Shown here: in pieces, positions 1 to 8,347 of the stretch
How the letters are laid out: each line of letters starts with the position of its first letter
Numbering within the stretch: position 1 is the first letter of the stretch
Assembly (NCBI RefSeq): GCF_038039215.1
Contig: NZ_JBBPCL010000001.1
Span: 1,860,001-1,924,000 of the forward strand
Direction: 5' to 3'
Origin: Pseudonocardia sp. T1-2H
Lineage (GTDB): Bacteria > Actinomycetota > Actinomycetes > Mycobacteriales > Pseudonocardiaceae
DNA: 64,000 nt
Program-made: the position numbers and the translations under genes
Notes under the pieces: model-generated
What the model was told of the DNA's origin: nothing
What the model saw: only the letters and a program-made list of their open reading frames with translations
Database searches by the model: none

Positions 1-220
1 AAGGCCCGCCGGGTCTTGGTCGCCTGGCGGTAGTCGTCGGACGGGGTCTGCCCGAGGAAGGCCTCGTCGAGCAGGAACACGATCCGCTCGTCCTCGGTGG
101 AGACTCGCGCGCCGGTCGGCCGGGTCCGGCGGAGCGCGGCGAGCTCGCGCGCGAGCAGGTCGCGGGGCCAGCGCAGCTCGTAGTCCGCGGAGCCGAAATC
201 GGGGTCGGGAACGCGGGCGA
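1..220 (-). CDS. hypothetical protein, partial at window edge
   Basis: A minus-strand frame is open from about 220 to the window edge and reads like a soluble actinobacterial protein (for example DFGSADYELRWPRDLL, then DEAFLGQTPSDDYRQ). I do not recognise the family. An in-frame TAA lies near 250, and no ATG, GTG or TTG follows until a GTG at 80. The true start is therefore unclear, or the 5' end is damaged. It diverges from the downstream toxin-antitoxin pair, with a strong inverted repeat between them. Confidence 0.35.
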
Positions 221-228
221 CCCTACCG

Positions 229-268
229 GCTATTACCCGGGATTCCCTGCATTATCCCGGGTAATAGC
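229..268. promoter_or_regulatory. inverted repeat, probable operator
   Basis: Perfect 14-bp arms (GCTATTACCCGGGA and its complement) are separated by 12 bp. Each arm holds a CCCGGG core, and the cores are 20 bp apart. The site lies between a divergent partial gene and the AbrB-type antitoxin gene, where a repressor of either would bind. The binding protein is unknown. Confidence 0.5.
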
Positions 269-368
269 GGGGCGGGGCGGACCCGCCCCGGCCGCGCCGC
301 CGCACCCCGTGCGGCGCCGCCCCGTGCGGTGCCGCAGTGTCCGGCACCATGCCCAGCATGGTCGAGTC

Positions 369-647
369 GTGACGGAACCGGAGCCGAATAGGCTGAGTGC
401 CGACCTGGTGGTCAACCAGCAGGGCCGGGTGACGATCCCGGCGCAGATCCGCCGGGAGGCCGGGATCGAGGCCGGCACCCCGCTGGTGGTCTACGTCGAG
501 GACGGCCGGGTCGTGCTGGAGACCCGGGAGCGGCTCGCCCAGCGGATCCGCCGCGAGATCGCCGACTCCTGGACCGGGGAGGGCTCGGTGGTCGACGAGC
601 TGATCGCCGACCGCCGCGCCGAGGCCGCCCGCGAGGACCGGTCGTGA
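369..647 (+). CDS. vapB: AbrB-type antitoxin (VapB)
   Basis: This 92-residue protein has a swapped-hairpin AbrB/MazE-like N-terminal DNA-binding domain (VVNQQGRVTIPAQIRREAGI, about residues 13-32). It has an acidic, helical C-terminal tail of the kind that neutralises a toxin. I chose the GTG at 369 because the sequence upstream in this frame is arginine-rich and unlike the family. The stop overlaps the PIN-domain gene by four bases (GTGA), the usual coupling of VapB and VapC. It is expected to bind its own promoter, possibly through the inverted repeat at 229-268. Confidence 0.85.
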   Translation: MTEPEPNRLSADLVVNQQGRVTIPAQIRREAGIEAGTPLVVYVEDGRVVLETRERLAQRIRREIADSWTGEGSVVDELIADRRAEAAREDRS

Positions 648-1053
648 CTGCGCCCGCGGCGCCGGCCCCGGTCGTGCTCGACACCTCCGCGGTGCTGGCC
701 TGGCTGCGCGGCGAGCCCGGCGCCGCCGTGGTCGACCCGCTGCTCGGCGCCGCGGTGATGTCCGCGGCGAACTGGTCGGAGACCTGGCAGAAGCTGCACC
801 AGCACGGCGTCGACGCCGACCGGGCCACCCGCCGGCTGCGCCTGCTCGGGGTCCGGGTCGAGCCGCTCACCGCGGCCGACGCGGTCACCGCCGCCCGGCT
901 CCGCGACCGCACGCGCAACGCGGGCCTGTCCCTCGGGGACCGGTGCTGCCTGGCCCTCGCCGAGCGCGTGGGCTGTACCGCGGTCACCGCCGACACCGCC
1001 TGGCCCAGCTCCCCCTCGACGATCTCGCCCTGACCGTCCGACTCATCCGCTGA
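644..1053 (+). pseudogene. vapC: VapC-type PIN ribonuclease toxin, C-terminal frameshift
   Basis: The PIN-domain acidic residues are visible: Asp in VVLDTSAVLAW, Glu in SAANWSETW, Asp in SLGDRCCLALA and Asp in TADTAW. In the starting frame the protein ends with an unrelated tail at 1033. After TGG at 1001-1003 the next frame continues with AQLPLDDLALTVRLIR and a stop at 1051-1053, a normal VapC ending. One G is therefore missing (TGG-GCC reads TGGCCC). All four catalytic acids precede the lesion, so partial activity is possible. It may be an assembly undercall of a G run. It is translationally coupled to the upstream antitoxin. Confidence 0.75.
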
Positions 1054-1604
1054 GCAGCACCCGTCCTCCAACTGTCTGCCGCGAACAAGGGCGCGCGATG
1101 GCCCAGGCTCCCGCGCCGGCCCCCGGTCGCGGTCCCCGGCCTCGACGACGAACTCGGCCCGGCGACCGGGCGAACTGGAGCCCGACCTCTCGCCGGGCCC
1201 CAGCCGTGCCCGGCCGACCCCACGGTCGGCCTGCGACCGGGGAGCGGACGAACAACGACCGCACGACGCGCTGCTGACAGCCACACCGCGCGAGACCCCG
1301 TCCAAGTACCCGTCCGCCGCAGTACGACACCTCGCCACGACACCTCGTCCTGCCGGCCGCGCTGAGCCGCAGCGGACCACCACCACCACGAAGGCTGTCC
1401 ACGTGGCCGGCGACGGTCGTAGCCTGCGAACAGTGTCGAGCGGCATCAACGGACCGCCGGGCGAATACGGAACGCATCAGGCCCCAGTTCCCGGTAATGG
1501 GGCCATGCTGGAGGTGGGTCCAGTTCCCCTCTCACGGAGGTCTGGATCAAGGGGCGGCCAAGGGGGAGTTAGGTCCCCCGCGGTCGCCCCGCCTGCCGTT
1601 CCGC
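1054..1604. other. intergenic, no gene assigned
   Basis: I find no recognisable gene, RNA or strong repeat here. The open frames in both directions are low-complexity Arg/Pro/Ser-rich shadows. The right edge is the point where the downstream transposase loses homology, so one breakpoint probably lies near 1,600. Confidence 0.5.
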
Positions 1605-2212
1605 TATCGGGGTGGCGCCGCCGGGTCCTGGACCTCTACGACCACCCACCGACCGATAGCCGGGTGGTCTGCGTGGACGAGTTCGGACGGCTGAACCTGC
1701 AGCCCCGCACGGGCAAAGCCTGGCGGCCCCAGCGTCGGCCGCGCCGGCAGCGGGCCACCTACACCCGCACGGCCGGGGTGATGCACATGCTCGCCGCACT
1801 CGACCTGACCACCGGCAAGCTGTTCTATCGGATCGAAGACCGCAAACGCTGGATCGAGTTCCTCGACCCGCTCAAGGTCCTGCGCGCCCACTGGCTCGGC
1901 GAGAAGCTCTACGTGGTCTGCGACAACTTCTCCCCACACCGCCACGCCCGGGTCCGCTTGTGGTGCGCCGCGAACGCGGTCGAGTTGGTGTTCTTACCGA
2001 CCTACGGCTCGTGGTTGAACTGGATCGAGGCCGAGTTCGCCGCGCTGCGCTACTTCGCCCGGGGCGGCACCGACCACCGCACGCACGAGGAGCAGAACGC
2101 CGCGATCGGCTCCTACGTCCGCTGGCGCAACGCCCGAGCCCAACCGAAGGTCAACTTCGCCGTCAACTCACCGATCCGGAGCTGGACAAGTTACCCGGCC
2201 AAAGCTGCGTGA
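1605..2212 (+). pseudogene. IS630-family transposase, 5'-truncated
   Basis: This is the C-terminal DDE catalytic region of an IS630-type transposase. The first Asp is in VVCVDEFGRLNLQP, the second in CDNFSPHRHARVRLW, and Glu in SWLNWIEAEFAALRYFA. A family-typical end (NSPIRSWTSYPAKAA) follows. The N-terminal helix-turn-helix region is missing: homology begins near 1605 (RRVLDLYDHPP), and the frame upstream encodes unrelated sequence. No terminal inverted repeats were identified, so the element is a dead remnant. It separates the two toxin-antitoxin modules and supports past insertion and deletion here. Confidence 0.8.
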
Positions 2213-2392
2213 CAGACCACTAGAAAGGCTGAGCGGTACGAGCGTGCGATCTCATGGCGCCGGCTCGGTCACCAACTTAGCCGCTATAACAGATCTTGAA
2301 TCTGCGCCATCGGCAGGTAACGACCGCGCGAGCAGGAGCGAGTTCACGAGGCAACTGGAATGAGCACCCGGATCTTACGCAGGAGGTACTTC

Positions 2393-2851
2393 GTGGCATC
2401 GATCATGAGATGGGTTCAGACAGGAGCAGTCGCTGCGACCGCGGCTCTCCTGCCGACGCTTATGCCAACGGCGGCCGCCGCCGCACCGCCCCCTAGGGGC
2501 GAAACGACTACGCTTACTTTTCCTAGCGGTGAGCTGTGCGCCTTCCCGGTTAAGATCGTCGTGAATGACGCCACGAAGCTTCACTCTGGTCCAGGGGCTG
2601 TCTTCAGCACTGGCACGTTGACGGCAACGATAACCAATGACGCCACAGGGAAAAAGCAGACCTTCAATGTCTCGGGCCCGACGTTCAAAAACGGGACGCT
2701 CACTGGTCCCGCGTTGGTCCTGCAGCCAGCGTCTGCCGGACTTGGGCCAGCCTTCCTAATTGTGAATAAGGGTCGCGTAACATTCACGGAGAACAACACA
2801 ATCGCGACCATCACGGGCAATACAACGGATGTGTGTGCGGTTCTTGCCTGA
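2393..2851 (+). CDS. secreted hypothetical protein, GC-poor
   Basis: GTG 2393 is chosen because AGGAGG (2381-2386) lies six bases upstream. The 152-residue product starts with a signal peptide (MRWVQTGAVAATAALLPTL, then an alanine-rich cleavage region). The mature part is Thr/Asn-rich and probably all-beta (for example GTLTATITNDATGKK, TFTENNTIATITGNTTD). It has two cysteines, one near the mature N terminus and one near the C terminus, that could pair. I do not recognise the family. Base composition is clearly lower in GC than the neighbours, which together with flanking transposase remnants suggests horizontal acquisition. Confidence 0.7.
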   Translation: MASIMRWVQTGAVAATAALLPTLMPTAAAAAPPPRGETTTLTFPSGELCAFPVKIVVNDATKLHSGPGAVFSTGTLTATITNDATGKKQTFNVSGPTFKNGTLTGPALVLQPASAGLGPAFLIVNKGRVTFTENNTIATITGNTTDVCAVLA

Positions 2852-3150
2852 GCTGGTAGACGAAGTCGCGGACGCGCCTCCGCGTGTACGTGGGCATTCT
2901 AAGAGCCGTCATCAGGCTCGGAGGGATACGATTAGGCCGAGCCCTTGGCTCGCTTGGCGGTCGCACCGACGTCTGTCTAAACCGAGTCCGGCAGGGGTCC
3001 GCAGATCGCTTGGGTGAGGGGACCTCTGATCTGATCAGGTGGCGCCGGGAGTGTGCTGCCACCGGATCCACATCAGCAGGACCAGCACTCGTGCCTCGTC
3101 GCATCGCTCCCTTCCTCGCCGTCCTGGCTGGGTACGAGTACGGAATATGG

Positions 3151-3169
3151 GTAGCACATCATGTGCTAC
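3151..3169. promoter_or_regulatory. palindromic operator of the antitoxin-toxin operon
   Basis: GTAGCACAT-C-ATGTGCTAC is a perfect palindrome with 9-bp arms and a one-base centre. It ends ten bases before the chosen GTG start of the antitoxin. TACGCT (3167-3172) fits the actinobacterial TANNNT -10 pattern, which would place transcription initiation at or next to GTG 3179 (leaderless). Autoregulation by the antitoxin is the expected role. Confidence 0.68.
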
Positions 3170-3178
3170 GCTCTGGTT

Positions 3179-3463
3179 GTGCAGCGCATCGGTGTCCGTG
3201 AACTTCGACAGAACGCGTCGCGCTATCTCGCTCTGGTGAAGGGCGGCGAGACGGTAGAGGTGACCGAGCGGGGCGAACTGGTCGCCCTGCTGGTGCCGGC
3301 TCACCGCTCCTACGCCGCGAGGGATCGCCTGATCGCGGCCGGAAAGCTCATACCCGCGTCCAGCCCGACCGGGCGCCTGCGGTCACCTCATCCGGTGCCG
3401 ATCGCGGCCGACGAGCCCACCAACCAGGAACTGCTCGACGCCGAGCGCGAGGATCGGCTGTGA
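3179..3463 (+). CDS. Phd/YefM-type antitoxin
   Basis: The protein begins VQRIGVRELRQNASRYLALVKGGETVEVTERG (read in two parts), the Phd/YefM fold in which the N-terminal half dimerises and binds DNA. The Pro/acid-rich tail (DEPTNQELLDAEREDRL) would wrap the toxin. I prefer GTG 3179 to the ATG at 3161 because that ATG lies inside the operator palindrome and a leaderless start fits the -10 element. The stop overlaps the toxin gene by GTGA. The module looks intact and self-regulated. Confidence 0.87.
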   Translation: MQRIGVRELRQNASRYLALVKGGETVEVTERGELVALLVPAHRSYAARDRLIAAGKLIPASSPTGRLRSPHPVPIAADEPTNQELLDAEREDRL

Positions 3464-3876
3464 TCTACCTGGACTCCTCGGCGCTGATGAAGTTGGTCCG
3501 GGTGGAGGGCGAGACCGAGGCGCTGGGTGAGTGGCTGGCCCTGCGTCCTGAGCAACCTGTGGTCACCAGCGAGCTGGGACGGGTCGAGGTTCTGCGGGCC
3601 GCGCGGCGGGTCGGCGGCCGAGTCCTGACCGAGGCCCGCGCGGTGGTCGGCGACCTCGACCTGGTCCCTCTTGATCGCGCGGTGCAAGATCTCGCCTGTG
3701 ACCTCGGTGAACCGCTGCTGCGGACTCCCGATGCGCTGCACCTGGCGTCAGCGGTACTGCTCAGCGAGCAGCTGACAGCATTCGTGGCCTACGATCACCG
3801 GCTCACCAGCGCGGCCGAGTCCGCAGGCCTGGTCGTTGCCACACCTGGCCAACCCCCATCTCCCCGGGAGCAATGA
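3460..3876 (+). CDS. vapC: VapC-type PIN-domain ribonuclease toxin
   Basis: This is a 138-residue PIN-domain protein, the usual length for VapC. Conserved acids are visible: Asp in MIYLDSSALMKL, Glu in VTSELGRVEVLRA, Asp in RTPDALHLASA and Asp in FVAYDHRLTSAA. VapC toxins are Mg-dependent RNases that cleave tRNA or rRNA and are silenced by the cognate antitoxin. The GTG start overlaps the antitoxin stop, so expression is coupled. Unlike the pair at 369-1053, the frame is intact. The target RNA cannot be predicted from sequence. Confidence 0.9.
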   Translation: MIYLDSSALMKLVRVEGETEALGEWLALRPEQPVVTSELGRVEVLRAARRVGGRVLTEARAVVGDLDLVPLDRAVQDLACDLGEPLLRTPDALHLASAVLLSEQLTAFVAYDHRLTSAAESAGLVVATPGQPPSPREQ

Positions 3877-3961
3877 CCCGCGGATGTACCGATGGGGACT
3901 GCCCCCGGTTCGGTTGACTCCTTGCCTGTGAGGCTGCGGCCTCGCTGGAAGGATCAGCATC

Positions 3962-4130
3962 GTGCCCAAGCCGTTCCCGCCGGAGTTCCGGCGTGACATG
4001 ATCGCCGTGGCCCGCAAGGGCGAGGCGTCGATCTCTCAGGTCGCCCGCGACTTCGGGATCTCGGAGTCCTGCCTGCAACGCTGGTTGAAGGTCGCCGACC
4101 GAGACGACGGCCTGGCCCCACCTGCCTCCG
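3962..4130 (+). pseudogene. IS3-family OrfA remnant
   Basis: The first 50 or so codons from GTG 3962 encode the helix-turn-helix of an IS3-type OrfA (PKPFPPEFRRDMIAVARKGE, then ISQVARDFGISESCLQRWLK). Homology stops near 4,130 and the frame runs into unrelated sequence. OrfB is absent. Only the 5' end of the element remains, next to the intact toxin gene. Confidence 0.7.
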
Positions 4131-4501
4131 GTGACCGCGCCGGCGGTGGGTCGACATTCGGATCATGGCCACGAGCGAGACACCGCTTGGCCGCAGTCGA
4201 GGCATCCGCCGACACGAGAACGGGTGGCAGGCTCGGATCTCGGCCCGATCCGATCCGAGCACCCGGCGAGCGGATCATGCTCCACGAGACCGTGCCAATC
4301 CCGGAGGCCCGGACGAAGGCGGCGCGTGAGGGCGCGGAGCGCGTTTCCTACAAGGAGGCTGAGAAGGCCCTCACACGCCTTCAGACCGAGGCCGACACCC
4401 AACTCGGCCGCGACCTCGATCCGGTCGGCGATCCATGCTTCGATCTCCGGACTCAGGAGGTGATCAACTAGACGATGCGCAGGACAGCGCACAAGTGGAT
4501 C
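4131..4501. other. region with no assigned gene
   Basis: Open frames exist on both strands (for example a plus-strand acidic segment ARTKAAREGAERVSYKEAEK), but none has a family I recognise or a convincing start. The region fills the gap between the IS3 scrap and the 3' end of glnA. Confidence 0.4.
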
Positions 4502-5916
4502 TCACAGATCGTAGTAGAGCATGAACTCCCAGGGATGCGGGCGCAAGCGGATCTGGTCCAGCTCCTTGCTGCGCTTGTAGTCGAGCCAGGTCTCGATCAG
4601 GTCGTCGGTGAAGACCCCGCCCTCGAGCAGGAAGTCGTGATCTGCCTCCAGGGCGTCCAGGACGGCCTCCAGTGACCCCGGCACCTGTTTGACGTCCGCC
4701 GCCTCCTCGGGCTCGAGCTCGTAGAGGTCCCGGTCGATCGGATCCGGGGGCTCGATCTTGTTCCGGATCCCGTCGAGGCCCGCCTGCAGCATCGCGGTGA
4801 AGGCGAGGTAGGGGTTCGCGGTCGGGTCGGGACAGCGGTATTCGAGTCGCTTCGCCTTCGCGCTCTGGATGTACATCGGGATGCGCACGCAGGCCGAGCG
4901 ATTGCGCTGCGAGTAGACGAGGTTGATCGGCGCCTCGAAGCCGGGCACCAGGCGGCGGTAGGAGTTGGTGGTCGGTGCGCAGAACGCCAACAGCGCAGGC
5001 GAGTGCGCAAGGAGCCCGCCGATGTAGTACCGGCCCACGTCGCTGAATCCCGCGTACCCCGCCTCGTCGTAGAAGATGTTCTGCCCGTTCCTCCACAACG
5101 ACTGGTGGACGTGCATGCCCGAGCCGTTGTCGGCGAAGACCGGCTTGGGCATGAAGGTCGCTGTCTTGCCCACCCTCCAGGCGACGTTCTTGACCACGTA
5201 CTTGTAGTTCATGACGTTGTCCGCCATGGACAGCAGGGACGAGAACCGCATGTCCATCTCGGCCTGGCCGGCCGTGCCCACCTCGTGGTGCTGGACCTCG
5301 ATCGGGATGCCCAGATCCATGAGGGTCAGGGCCATCTCGCTGCGCAGGTCCTGGTGCTGGTCCATGGGGGAACGGGGAAGTACCCCTCCTTGTACCGAGG
5401 ACGGTAGCCGCGACTCCCCGGTTCTCCTGACGCCCAGACGCCCTCGACCGACTCGATGTGGTAGTAGCCCTCGTGCTGGTTCTGGTCGAAGCGGGCCCCG
5501 TCGAAGATATAGAACTCCAGCTCGGGACCCCAGTAGGAGACGTCCGCGATTCCGGTCTCCTTCAGATGGGCCTCCGCCTTCCTGGCGACGTAGCGCGGAT
5601 CTCGAGAGTAGTTCTCCCCCGTCAAGGGGTCGGTGACGAAGCAGTGGATCTGTATGGTGGGCGCCTCGCGGAACGGGTCCATCACCGCCGTCCGCGGGTC
5701 CGGCATCAGGAGCATGTCGGACTCGTGGATCGCCTGGAACCCCCGGATCGACGAGCCGTCGAAGCCGTAGCCCGACTCGAACGCTTCCTCCGTGAGCTCC
5801 TCGACGGGAATGGAGAAATGCTGCATCAGCCCGGGGAGATCGCAGAACCGGAGGTCCACGATCCGGGCGGCCTGCTCCTGCGCGAGCGCGAGGACGTCTT
5901 GAGGCGTGTCAGGCAT
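4502..5916 (-). pseudogene. glnA: type I glutamine synthetase, single frameshift
   Basis: It catalyses ATP-dependent amidation of glutamate. The first part (ATG 5916; AAGGAG six bases upstream) carries [20 protein letters not shown], then [11 protein letters not shown]. The second part carries [41 protein letters not shown] and the C terminus EFMLYYDL. The tyrosine-containing DLYELEPEE matches the adenylylation loop of GSI-beta. Joined, the product is about 470 residues, the family length. The two halves are in different frames: near 5,360 the coding strand has CCCCC where CCC-CCC-ATG (PPMDQHQDL) is expected. Either the gene is recently dead or a C was undercalled. Confidence 0.87.
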
Positions 5917-5928
5917 GACCATCTCCTT

Positions 5929-6327
5929 GTCGCAGCCGGACCATCACGACGCCGAGGACGGCAGACCTGAGCTGGGCTTCCCCCGGGCATCCAGAACGAG
6001 GTGCGGTGTCGCGGGCGCCGAAGATCAATCGCACCCGATCGAGCGCAGCTGGTGCTGCTGCCCGTGCCGCTGCGAGCGCGTGCAGGACGCTGCTGGTGGC
6101 CGGTGTCGCGCACGCGCGCATGCTCGTCCTTCCCGGAGGCTGCCGTCGCTGCGTCGGCGTCAGTCCTACGCCGGTGCCGGTGCCGGCGCTACGGCCGAGC
6201 GCGGGTTTCTGCCTGACCGTGAAATCGAGCGGGCCTGCGCCCGCGCCGGTGCGGGGGCCTCGCCACACGCCGCGTCTCGCGCTCGACGGCACGACCCCCG
6301 TGCCGACCGCGCGCAGCTGGCCCGACG
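5929..6327. other. region with no assigned gene
   Basis: This follows the glnA ribosome-binding site. Frames in both directions are Arg/Ala-rich and unlike any family I know. A scrap of an acyl-CoA ligase begins at the right edge, so this may be degraded sequence from the same lost locus. Confidence 0.4.
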
Positions 6328-6426
6328 CGCTCGCCGAGCGCTCCCGTGCGCCGTTGGAGTTCGATCCGATGCCTTCGAGCATCCGCTGTGGGTGCTGTTC
6401 TCCTCCGGCACCACCGGGCTGGGGAG
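6328..6426 (+). pseudogene. acetoacetyl-CoA synthetase-like remnant
   Basis: About thirty codons encode FEHPLWVLFSSGTTGL, the phosphate-binding P-loop of ANL ligases. The HPLWVLFSSGTTG context is characteristic of acetoacetyl-CoA synthetases. The next residues expected (PK...) are replaced by GSV and a stop. Nothing recognisable lies upstream. This is an isolated internal fragment. Confidence 0.5.
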
Positions 6427-6440
6427 TGTCTGATCTTTGG

Positions 6441-6539
6441 TGTAACTGGTAACCGGGCAACGTCCGCGCCCAGATCGGCGAGCAGCATGCCGGCCGTCCG
6501 GCCCGCCCCGGCCGACGTCAGCTCGAGAGACCGCGCATG
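6441..6539 (-). pseudogene. CaiB/BaiF (class III) CoA-transferase N-terminal remnant
   Basis: The minus-strand peptide RSLELTSAGAGRTAGMLLAD then LGADVARL matches the start of class III CoA-transferases (VLELxxxxAGRxxGMLLADLGADV). The match ends after about 30 residues at an unrelated junction. The adjacent plus-strand scrap is an acyl-CoA ligase, so several CoA-pathway genes appear to have been eroded here. Confidence 0.45.
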
Positions 6540-6654
6540 ATCTCGGTGAGCACTTGGCGGGACCCGGCTGGGCACCGAGCTCGTGCCGTGACCACCTCTC
6601 GCTGGCCGGTGCGTGGCCCCGGGATCGCCTCGTGTCCGGTGACCGCCTCGTCGA

Positions 6655-6969
6655 ACGGGGGAGCGGCTGGATCAACGGTGCCAGCCTCTCGGCGGCCTTC
6701 TGCGGGGTGATGACGTCGGCGGGGTCGAGGTTGATGATCTCGGCCTTGGCGGGGCCGATCTCGCAAGACGTCTTCGCCGATGAGCCGGCCTCGGTCGTCG
6801 TTGGGGCCAGACCATCTCCTCCTGGCCTTGTACACATACGTCGCGTTCTCGTCATCGACGTCGAACCCGGGGCCGCGCAGCACCCGGCCGGGCATGAACT
6901 GGTAGGCGGTCGGGCCCAGGGCGCGATGAAGTTGTCCGCGACCGCGACCTGCTCGTTCTCGGCGAACAT
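6655..6969 (-). pseudogene. unrecognised enzyme remnant with several frameshifts
   Basis: Protein-like sequence alternates between frames: FAENEQVAVADNFIAPWA, then GPTAYQFMPGRVLRGPGF and DVDDENATYVYKA, then EEMVWP, then NDDRGRLIGEDV, then GPAKAEIINLDPADVITPQ. At least three indels are needed to join them, one of which looks like slippage in a CTGGGC repeat. The pieces are too regular to be chance. I cannot name the family. This is a true pseudogene rather than one sequencing error. Confidence 0.5.
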
Positions 6970-7063
6970 GACGCACTGAGCAGATCACTGATGCGAGGTT
7001 TGCACGGCCCCGCAGCCCGTCCGGATGATCGGCTACTACCCGGATGAGCGGATGCCGCGGGCA

Positions 7064-7082
7064 ATCACCTCGTTGAGGTGAG
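7064..7082. promoter_or_regulatory. 19-bp inverted repeat, divergent member of recurrent motif
   Basis: ATCACCTC-GTT-GAGGTGAG has an 8-3-8 layout with seven of eight arm positions paired. The TCA...TGA edges match the recurrent element of this window, but the core is CTC/GAG rather than CCG/CGG. It lies about 160 bp upstream of the small gene at 7240. Confidence 0.4.
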
Positions 7083-7239
7083 GCGGGGACCGCAGCGCCG
7101 CATCATGCTGGATCAGATCGGAGTGAGAGGAGCGCATCGATGGCGACAGCCGATTCCGCGACGACCCTCGATACCGGTCGGTCCGCCGGTGCAGCACGCC
7201 CGAACCGCCCCACCGGGGAGAGAGGCAGTTGCGAATGCC

Positions 7240-7458
7240 ATGGCACAGAACGAGATCCATATCGAGATGCCCGGCATCGGGCATCTGCACCTGCCTCCAC
7301 TGGACCAGGTCGCGTTCCTGGGCGGCGTCGCGACGCTGGCACTGATCGAGATCATCGAATGGCCGGTCGCGGCGGTGTTGACGGTCGGTCATATCCTCGC
7401 CCACAACCGTCACCACGCGCTGTTGCGCAGCTTCGGTGAAGCGCTGGACGAGGCCTGA
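7240..7458 (+). CDS. small hydrophobic protein of unknown function
   Basis: A 72-residue product starts MAQNEIHIEMPGIGHLHLPP, followed by one hydrophobic helix (QVAFLGGVATLALIEIIEWP, then VAAVLTVGHILA). It ends in a His/Arg-rich tail (HNRHHALLRSFGEALDEA). I do not recognise the family. The 3' part is repeated, degraded, at 41348-41471, where it again faces a LURP-one-like gene. That conserved convergent arrangement argues that it is a real gene. A weak purine-rich ribosome site lies upstream. Confidence 0.62.
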   Translation: MAQNEIHIEMPGIGHLHLPPLDQVAFLGGVATLALIEIIEWPVAAVLTVGHILAHNRHHALLRSFGEALDEA

Positions 7459-7548
7459 GTCCCGTACGCGACCGGCGGTCTCGCAGTCCCGGCCCTCACT
7501 CCACGGGGTGAGCATCGAGTCGATGGCGATCGCGAGTACCAGGACCGG
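7333..7548. repeat. long direct repeat, copy 1
   Basis: About 216 bp here are nearly identical to 41348-41597, in the same orientation. The copy holds the 3' half of the intact small gene and, on the other strand, only the last codons of a LURP-one-like protein (PVLVLAIAIDSML). It has a single GATGGC unit where copy 2 has six. Confidence 0.9.
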
Positions 7549-8347
7549 TTCGCTTGACAGTGCACCGGGTCACCCGGGTTCGGCCGACCACCCACCGGGA
7601 GGGGTCTCGAGTCGTCCGCGGGCGCGTCGACGGCATGCTGAGCTGATCGTCGTTGGACATGGCGATCGCCGGACGTGGCATGTGACAGTGAAAGTGGCGG
7701 CCAGGCGTCGTCGGTGCCCCCGACGAGACGCCCGTGGTCGCGCATTACCAGGCCCGGGTGGGCGGCGACCTCTCTGCTGCACGCTTGGGCCCGGCCTGGG
7801 CCAGGTCCTCACAGCTCACGTCCTGCGCCACTGCCGCGCCGCGTTGCCGATTCGGCCCCGAGACCGGGCTGCACCCAGCGGATCCACCGGTGCCGGCGCC
7901 GGCAGGACGGCGGGCTTAGGGGACAACTCGCCTGACGCGGGACGCTCGCTGGGCGGCCTCGACGGCTGTGTGCCCAACCGCCGAGGCCTTGAGCTGCACG
8001 GCCCCGGGCGCCGCTCACAACTCCGACAGGGACGCTACGGACGATTCGTGCCTCCTGCTGATCGGGTCCTCGGACCGGCTTCGAGCCCGCGGTTGTACCG
8101 CGCCTTCGAAGACACCGTCGGGTTTGGCGCGTAGCCTCCCGAGCAGCGGTCGCACACACGGCTGTTGCCCGGACACGGAGCGCAGGTCTTCGTCGTCATG
8201 CGTTCCCGGTATCCGTCGTCCATGTGCGTCCCCGGCCACCGAGTCACCGGTGGGGTAGAGCGCAGCGCATGCCACCTCGGCTCTGCCGTGCCAGCACACG
8301 TCTACGTGCTGCACCCCGTACCCCGTTTGGCACAAGGAGGTACCCGC
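7549..8347. other. long region with no assigned gene
   Basis: No frame on either strand shows a family I can support. A short peptide TGAGAGRTAG near 7,900 resembles the CoA-transferase III start motif seen at 6,500 but is too short to call. AAGGAGG at the right end (8334-8340) is the ribosome site of the next gene. Confidence 0.45.

Noticed and set aside
7870..7925. CoA-transferase III fragment (TGAGAGRTAG)
   Set aside because: Ten residues of a Gly/Ala/Arg motif in high-GC DNA are too few to support a gene remnant.
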